Below are positions 56,566 to 64,000 of a stretch of DNA of 64,000 nt, piece after piece. The stretch comes from Nonomuraea candida (GTDB lineage: Bacteria; Actinomycetota; Actinomycetes; Streptosporangiales; Streptosporangiaceae), in assembly GCF_000725485.1 (NCBI RefSeq), contig NZ_JOAG01000009.1, forward strand, positions 1 to 64,000, in the 5' to 3' direction. The position numbers and the translations under genes were made by a program. The first letter of the stretch is position 1, and each line of letters opens with the position of its first letter. The notes under the pieces were generated by a model. It did no database searches, had not been told where the DNA came from, and was given only the letters and a program-made list of their open reading frames with translations.

Positions 56566-57147
56566 ATGTCTCAGGCGATTCTGCGTACCGGCCGTATTGA
56601 GCTCGTCCCGCTGGCCGACGAGCACCTCGGGCACGAGATCGAGCTCGACGGCGATCCCGAGGTCATGCGCTACCTCGGCGACGGACGGGCGCGTGGTCCC
56701 GAGGAGGTGACGGAGCTCCACCGGCGGCGGCTGGCCGTCGCGGAGGAGGCGCCGGGGCTGGGGTTCTGGGCCGGGTTCGTGGCGGGGCGGTTCGTCGGCT
56801 GGTGGTTGCTGGAGCCGCCCACGCGCGATGATCAGGGCCCCGTCGAGGGGCAGGCCGAGCTGGGGTATCGGCTGCTGCGGCGCTGCTGGCGGCAGGGGCT
56901 GGCCAGCGAGGGGGCCCGGGAGCTGCTGCGTCACGGGTTCGAGGATCTCGGGCTGAGCCGCGTGTTCGCCGAGACGATGGCGGTCAACGCGGCCTCCCGC
57001 GCGACGATGAACGCGGTGGGCATGCGGCACGTCCGGACGTTCCACCTGGAGTGGGAGCAGCCGCTGCCCGGCAGCGAGCTGGGTGAGGTCGAGTACGCGA
57101 TCACCCGTGAGGAGTGGCTCGCCCAGCACGATCCCGCCAACGCCTGA
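56566..57147 (+). CDS. GNAT-family N-acetyltransferase
   Basis: 193 residues from ATG 56566 (GGGAG ten bases upstream; ATG 56557 is too close). RimJ/RimL-type features: LRTGRIELVPLADEHLG, GWWLLEPP, LGYRLLRRCWRQGLASEGAR as the acetyl-CoA loop, and AVNAASRATMNAVGM near the end. Acceptor (amine of a ribosomal protein, drug or metabolite) unknown. Confidence 0.87.
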   Translation: MSQAILRTGRIELVPLADEHLGHEIELDGDPEVMRYLGDGRARGPEEVTELHRRRLAVAEEAPGLGFWAGFVAGRFVGWWLLEPPTRDDQGPVEGQAELGYRLLRRCWRQGLASEGARELLRHGFEDLGLSRVFAETMAVNAASRATMNAVGMRHVRTFHLEWEQPLPGSELGEVEYAITREEWLAQHDPANA

Positions 57148-57185
57148 GCGCCGGCCAACCGTCGTCGGTCACCGTTGATCACTCC

Positions 57186-57202
57186 TGTTTCTGTGGGAAA
57201 CA
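57186..57202. promoter_or_regulatory. Inverted repeat TGTTTC-N5-GAAACA
   Basis: A perfect 6+6 inverted repeat 27 bp upstream of the TIM-barrel hydrolase GTG. Candidate operator; no regulator gene adjoins. Confidence 0.4.
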
Positions 57203-57228
57203 TGGGATATCTGCTAGCTTGCGGTGGT

Positions 57229-58056
57229 GTGAGTCACATCGATGCCCACCACCACGTCTGGGACCTGTCCGCCCGCCCGCACGCCTGGCTGGACTCCGCC
57301 AAGATGGCGCCGGTGCGCCGCACGTTCACCCTCGACGACCTGGCCGGACCCGCCGCCGCGGCGGGCGTGACCGGCACCGTGCTGGTGCAGGTGCTGCCCG
57401 ACCTCGACGAGACCCGCGAGTTCCTGTCCCTGGCCGCCGGGTCCGAGCTGGTCGCCGGGGTGGTCGGATGGATCGACCTGACCGCGCCCGACGCCGCCGA
57501 CACGCTGGCCGCCCTGCCCGGCGGGCTGGTCGGCGTGCGCCACGGCGTGCAGTCCGAGCCCGACCCGGCCTGGCTGATCCGGCCCGACGTGCGGCGCGGG
57601 CTGGCCGCCGTGGCCGCCGCCGGGCTGGCCTACGACCTGCTGACGCTGCCGCACCAGCTCCCGGCCGCCATCGAGACGGTGAGCGCGCTGCCCGAGCTGA
57701 CGTTCGTGCTCGACCACCTGTCCAAGCCGCCGATCGCCTCCGGCGAGCTGGAGCCGTGGCGCGGCCGGATCCGGGAGCTGGCCGCCCGGCCCAACGTCTA
57801 CTGCAAGCTGTCGGGCCTGGTCACCGAGGCCGACTGGCGGTCGTGGCGGACGGCCGACCTGCGGCCGTACGCGGAGGTCGTGCTGGAGGCGTTCGGGCCC
57901 GGGCGGGTGATGTTCGGCTCCGACTGGCCCGTCTGCCTGCTCGCCGCCGACTACGCGCAGGTCGCCCGGGCCGCCGGCGACCTGTGCGCCGGGCTGTCGG
58001 CGGACGAGCGGGCCGAGGTCTTCGCCGGCGCGGCCCGCCGGGCGTACCGGCTCTAG
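57229..58056 (+). CDS. Amidohydrolase-2 / L-fuconolactonase-like hydrolase
   Basis: 275 residues from GTG 57229. IDAHHHVWDL at the N-terminus is the metal-binding signature of the lactonase/amidohydrolase-2 family; GVRHGVQSEPDPAWL, FVLDHLSKPPI, NVYCKLSGLVTEADW and MFGSDWPVCLLAADY follow in the expected order. It probably hydrolyses a sugar lactone such as fuconolactone or rhamnonolactone. Soluble; single gene. Confidence 0.87.
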   Translation: MSHIDAHHHVWDLSARPHAWLDSAKMAPVRRTFTLDDLAGPAAAAGVTGTVLVQVLPDLDETREFLSLAAGSELVAGVVGWIDLTAPDAADTLAALPGGLVGVRHGVQSEPDPAWLIRPDVRRGLAAVAAAGLAYDLLTLPHQLPAAIETVSALPELTFVLDHLSKPPIASGELEPWRGRIRELAARPNVYCKLSGLVTEADWRSWRTADLRPYAEVVLEAFGPGRVMFGSDWPVCLLAADYAQVARAAGDLCAGLSADERAEVFAGAARRAYRL

Positions 58057-58558
58057 CGCCGGCGCGGCCGGGGCCGGGGTCGAGCTGACGGCCCGGCTGT
58101 GCGAGGGGGCGTTCGAGGCTCCACGCCTGACCCGAACCCGGCCGGACGGCGGCGCGCCCGTCAACGGCGAGCGGCCGTGAGCGCGTGGCGGGGGTGATCG
58201 ATTCGTGCTCACAGCCGGGCCCCAGGGAATATGATGTGGATCACTTGCGCGTCGGGCAATTTATGTCCGGATTCTGTGACATAACCCCCCGTGCGGGCGG
58301 TGTCACAGCCCCTCCGAGGGACCGTGTCGGCGCAGGTCAGGTGGGTGTTCGAGGGGACCGTCCGGCCGTGTCGATCTTTTGCGGTTGACCTTACCGTTAT
58401 ATTCCACCATTTCAGGTCGTTATATTTTTGCTTATATTCTCCGGATCGATCGCCATCCCGACGACACGTGAAAATTCCACGATGCGAGATGGGTTTTCGT
58501 TGCGGGGGCGCTTCTCCAACCGGATGTTCGCGCCCTCGGTCAGCGCGAACGGAGAGTG
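58057..58558. other. 500-bp gap, AT-rich promoter region of the opp operon
   Basis: No gene. The left half is GC-rich and featureless. From about 58360 to 58480 the DNA is strikingly AT-rich for this genome, with TTGACC (58385-58390) and several TATATT/TTATAT words (58397-58436). This is the likely promoter of the oligopeptide transporter operon; no single -35/-10 pair is clearly best. Confidence 0.5.
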
Positions 58559-59536
58559 ATGGGCAAGTACCTGCTCCGCAGGTTGGCAATAAATGTGATC
58601 TTGGTCGCCATCGCGGCTAGTTTGGCGTACATGCTCGCGGCCACCACCATGAACCCGCGGGCCGCGTACGAGGGGCGTCAGCCCCCGGTGCCCGAGGCGG
58701 TCATCGACGCCACACTTGATGCCTACAACCTGAACGACAAGACACCCGTGCTCGAGCGCTACGCGACCTGGGCCAAGGGTGTCGTCACCGGAGACTTCGG
58801 CAAGACCTGGAACGGCGGCTCCGTCAACAGCGAGATGGGCCGTCGCATCATGGTCAGCCTGCGTCTCCTGCTCATCGGCACGATCCTGGGCTTCGCCCTG
58901 GGCGTGGCGCTGGGCGCGTTCTCGGCGGTGAAGCAGTACAAGCTCAGTGACCGGTTAATAGGTGTCAGCTCCTTCGTGATCATGGCGATCCCCGTGTTCG
59001 TGCTGGCCACGCTGCTGGCGATCGGCACGTACAACGTCAACAGAGGGCTCGGGTTCACGCTCATCGAGTACACCGGCGAGTACAACCCCCGGCTCACCGG
59101 CTGGGACCAGTTCCTCAACCGGCTGAACCACCTCATCCTGCCGACGATCTCGCTCAGCCTCGGCTCGATCGCCTTCTACAGCCGGATCCAGCGCAACATG
59201 ATGCTCGACGTGCTCAACCAGGACTTCGTCCGCACCGCCATGGCCAAGGGCCTGCGGCGCAGGACGGCGCTGGTCAAGCACGCGCTGCGGACCGCGCTGA
59301 TCCCCTCGGCGACCTACTTCGCCTTCGCCTTCGGGACGATGTTCACGGGGGCCACGTTCACGGAGAAGATCTTCTCCTGGCACGGCATGGGCGCCTGGCT
59401 GGTCGACTCGATCAACCAGAACGACGTCAACTCCGTGGCCGCGGTGACCTTCTTCGCCGCCGTGTGCATCCTCGTCGCGTCCTTCCTGTCGGACGTGCTG
59501 GTGGCGGCCCTCGATCCTCGGGTGCGGGTGAACTGA
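58559..59536 (+). CDS. Oligopeptide ABC transporter permease, OppB type
   Basis: 325 residues from ATG 58559 (GGAGAG just upstream). Six membrane helices; LLRRLAINVILVAIA start, and the cytoplasmic EAA-like loop DFVRTAMAKGLRRRTALVKHALRTAL is conserved for contact with the ATPase. The periplasmic insertion after helix 1 is typical of OppB/DppB. Forms the channel with the next gene. Confidence 0.92.
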   Translation: MGKYLLRRLAINVILVAIAASLAYMLAATTMNPRAAYEGRQPPVPEAVIDATLDAYNLNDKTPVLERYATWAKGVVTGDFGKTWNGGSVNSEMGRRIMVSLRLLLIGTILGFALGVALGAFSAVKQYKLSDRLIGVSSFVIMAIPVFVLATLLAIGTYNVNRGLGFTLIEYTGEYNPRLTGWDQFLNRLNHLILPTISLSLGSIAFYSRIQRNMMLDVLNQDFVRTAMAKGLRRRTALVKHALRTALIPSATYFAFAFGTMFTGATFTEKIFSWHGMGAWLVDSINQNDVNSVAAVTFFAAVCILVASFLSDVLVAALDPRVRVN

Positions 59537-59537
59537 C

Positions 59538-60376
59538 ATGCGATCGAAAGTCGTCCTCAGGCGCCTGGTGCGCAACAAGCAGGCCCGCTTTGGCTTCATC
59601 GCGCTGATCCTGCTGGTGGTGCTGGCCTACGTGGGGCCCTTCTGCGGCGCCTACGACTGGACCGACAAGGACTTCATGGCCTTCATGTCGGCGCCCGACG
59701 CCGACCACTGGTGGGGCACCACCGCGATCGGCCAGGACATGTACGCGGTGACGCTGCGCGGCATGCAGAAGTCGATCGTCATCGGCCTGCTGGTGGCGCT
59801 GATCTCCACGGGCCTGGCCGCCATCGTCGGCGCGTTCGCCGGATACTTCGGCGGCTGGGTGGACCGCGTGCTCATGTGGGGCGTGGACCTGCTGCTCGTC
59901 CTGCCCAGCTTCCTGATCATCGCGATCGTCTCGCCGCGGCTCCGGGAGGGCGCCTCCTGGTTGTGGTTCGTGGTGCTGCTGGCCGCGTTCTCCTGGATGG
60001 TCACCTCCAGGGTGGTGCGCAGCATGACGCTCTCGCTGCGCGAGCGCGAGTACGTGCTGGCCGCGGTCTACATGGGCATCCCGCGCTGGAAGATCATCTT
60101 CCGGCACATCGTCCCCAACCTGTCCTCCTTGCTGATCATCGACGCGACGCTCAACGTCAGCGGCGCGATCATCGGCGAGGCGGCGCTGTCCTTCTTCGGC
60201 TTCGGCATCCAGCCGCCCGACGTCTCGCTCGGCACGCTGATCGCGGAGGGCTCGCGCAACGCCACCGGCTACCCCTGGCTGTTCGCCTTCCCCGCGGGCC
60301 TGCTGGTCGCCCTGGTGCTCAGCGTGAACCTGATCGGCGACGGACTGCGTGACGCACTCGACCCGGGGAGCAACTC

Positions 60377-60380
<4 letters not shown>
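59538..60380 (+). CDS. Oligopeptide ABC transporter permease, OppC type
   Basis: 280 residues, ATG 59538 directly after the OppB stop. [22 protein letters not shown] helix 1, [24 protein letters not shown] periplasmic loop, [25 protein letters not shown] loop. Conventional OppC/DppC. Confidence 0.92.
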
Positions 60381-62442
<2,062 letters not shown>

Positions 62443-62446
<4 letters not shown>

Positions 62447-64000
62447 AGGTTCATCACCGTGCGGCCGCTGGGCTGGCGGTCCTGGCCCTGGCCGCGGCGG
62501 CCTGCGGCGGAGGCGGCGGCAGCTCTGACAAGAAGCCGAACGCCGCGCAGTCGCAGCAGGCTCAGCAGCAGATGACGGAGACTCCGGCCATCAGCATCAA
62601 CCCCGTGCCGTACGAGCAGGTCAAGGACGGTGGGACGCTCACTCTCGCCATCGGGCAGTGGCCGACGCAGTGGAACCCGTACCACGTCGACGGCAACCAG
62701 GCCGACACGGCCACCATGCTCGACCCGATCCTGCCGCAGATCATGATGGCCGACGAGAACGCCTCGTTCACGCCGAACGCCGACTACGTCACCGACGTGA
62801 AGAACGAGATGGTGGACGGCAAGCAGACCATCACCTACACCATCAACGACAAGGCCAAGTGGTCGGACGGCACGCCGATCACCTGGAAGGACTTCGAGGC
62901 CGGCTGGAAGGCGCAGAACGGCAAGGACAAGGCCTACAAGCCGGCCTCCACCGACGGCTGGGACAAGATCGAGTCGGTGAAGAAGGGCGACTCCGACAAG
63001 GTCGCGGTCGTCACCTTCACCAAGCCGTACTCCGAGTGGCAGGGCCTCTACAACCGCGGCACCAGCCACCTCATGCCCGCCAAGCACGTCAGCACCCCCA
63101 AGGCGAACGACAGCGACTACAACCAGAAGATCCCGGTCACCGCGGGCCCCTTCAAGGTCGAGAAGATCGACGAGGGCACCAAGACGCTCACGCTCGTGCG
63201 TGACGACAACTGGTGGGGCCGCAAGCCCAAGCTCGACAAGATCATCTTCCGGGCCATCGCCGACGGCTCGGCCGAGGTGAACGCCTTCGCCAACGGCGAG
63301 ATCGACGCCGCCTACATCGAGGCCGGCAACCCGGCCAACCTGCAGCGGGCCAAGCAGGTGCCGAACGCCGAGATCCGCAAGGCGCTCAGCCCGAACTGGC
63401 GGCACATCACGGTCAACAACTCCAGCGAGTTCCTGAAGGACAAGTCGGTCCGCCAGGCCGTCCAGTACGCGATCAACCGTGACGTGATCACCCAGTCCGA
63501 CCTGAAGGACATGGAGTGGCCGCTGCAGACGCTCGGCAACCACGTCTTCATGAACAACCACAAGGGCTACGTCGACAACTCCGGCGACCTCGGCAAGTAC
63601 AACCTGGAGAAGGCCAAGCAGCTCCTCGACGCGGCCGGCTGGAAGCAGGAGTCGGGCGCCGAGTTCCGCAAGAAGGACGGCAAGGAGTTCGCGCTCGACT
63701 TCGTCATCCCGGCGAGCGTCGCGACCGCGAAGACCGAGGGTGAGCTGACCCAGGCCATGCTCAAGGAGGCCGGGATCAAGGTCACGATCCGCCCGGTCCC
63801 CGATGACAAGTTCTTCAACGACTTCATCATCAAGGGCGACTTCGACCTGGTGCCGTTCTCCTGGATCGGCACGCCGCTGCCGCTGGGCAGCCTGCCGCAG
63901 ATCTACAAGACCGGCTCCGAGAGCAACTTCCCCAAGGCCAGCGACCCGGCCGTGGACGCCGCCATCCAGGCGGCCGTGGACGAGACCGACCCGGCCAAGG
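62443..64000 (+). CDS. Oligopeptide-binding lipoprotein, truncated by the window
   Basis: GTG 62443 (AGGAGGAA upstream) overlaps the ATPase stop; the frame runs off the right edge after about 519 residues. A lipoprotein signal peptide ends [12 protein letters not shown], so the protein is tethered outside the membrane. The SBP_bac_5 body shows [41 protein letters not shown]-like [10 protein letters not shown] and [15 protein letters not shown]. It delivers peptides to the transporter encoded upstream. Confidence 0.93.

Overview
This is a high-GC window rich in GTG starts and stop/start overlaps. Its families (LacI, LysR, MarR and HxlR regulators, CAZymes, an Scr1-type XRE cassette) fit an actinomycete chromosome. 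A Nonomuraea-like member of the Streptosporangiaceae is my guess from gene content only. No rRNA, tRNA or CRISPR was seen. LEFT ARM (1-23.8 kb). In order: a truncated secreted protein; a LysR/cupin divergon; a MarR/flavin-oxidase divergon; a fluoroacetate-dehalogenase-like hydrolase; an APH-type kinase; a secreted serine hydrolase; a three-gene sugar-type operon (Gfo/Idh/MocA dehydrogenase, PmoA-like protein, cupin) with a LacI regulator on each side; a methyltransferase; a 62-residue protein with a folded leader; a GH3 glycosidase; a membrane EEP phosphatase; a histidine kinase/membrane protein/response regulator operon; a Uma2 protein; and an AA10 lytic polysaccharide monooxygenase (LPMO). 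GH3 and LPMO share a GAAA-N-TTTC operator, suggesting a common polysaccharide regulon. INTEGRATED ELEMENT (23,815-38,422, excised circle 14,584 bp). It sits in the last codons of the LPMO gene, flanked by a 24-bp identity (attL 23815-23838, attR 38399-38422). It encodes a tyrosine integrase, an XRE repressor, a divergent small HTH excisionase, an archaeo-eukaryotic Prim-Pol, a P-loop ATPase, an HNH nuclease, a P27-type small terminase, a DUF6879/Scr1 regulatory cassette and many small zinc-type proteins. No large terminase, portal, capsid, tail or TraB/FtsK gene lies between the att sites. I read it as a phage-inducible-island (PICI)-like satellite. Its most unusual part is about 1.7 kb of non-coding DNA (34,861-36,510) made of successive blocks, each dominated by a different short word in both orientations: CTAG, TCAAG, GGGAG, CTAAC, GTGTCG, GTAC at exact 11-bp steps, then 14 copies of GCGACC. 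RIGHT ARM (38.4-64 kb). In order: a C45-type acyltransferase; a transpeptidase-fold protein lacking its catalytic residues; an anchored alpha/beta hydrolase; an MFS transporter/GAF/amidohydrolase operon facing an RpiR regulator; an HxlR/NADH-dehydrogenase-like divergon; a NarL-type two-component pair; a KhtT-like/CBS/ArsB-NhaD group; a nucleoside hydrolase; a PD-(D/E)XK-type protein; a GNAT acetyltransferase; a TIM-barrel hydrolase; and an oligopeptide ABC operon whose binding-protein gene runs off the window. Tandem repeats with periods of 9 or 18 bp recur on the chromosomal arms, both inside genes and between them. All calls come from reading the sequence; no database search was run.
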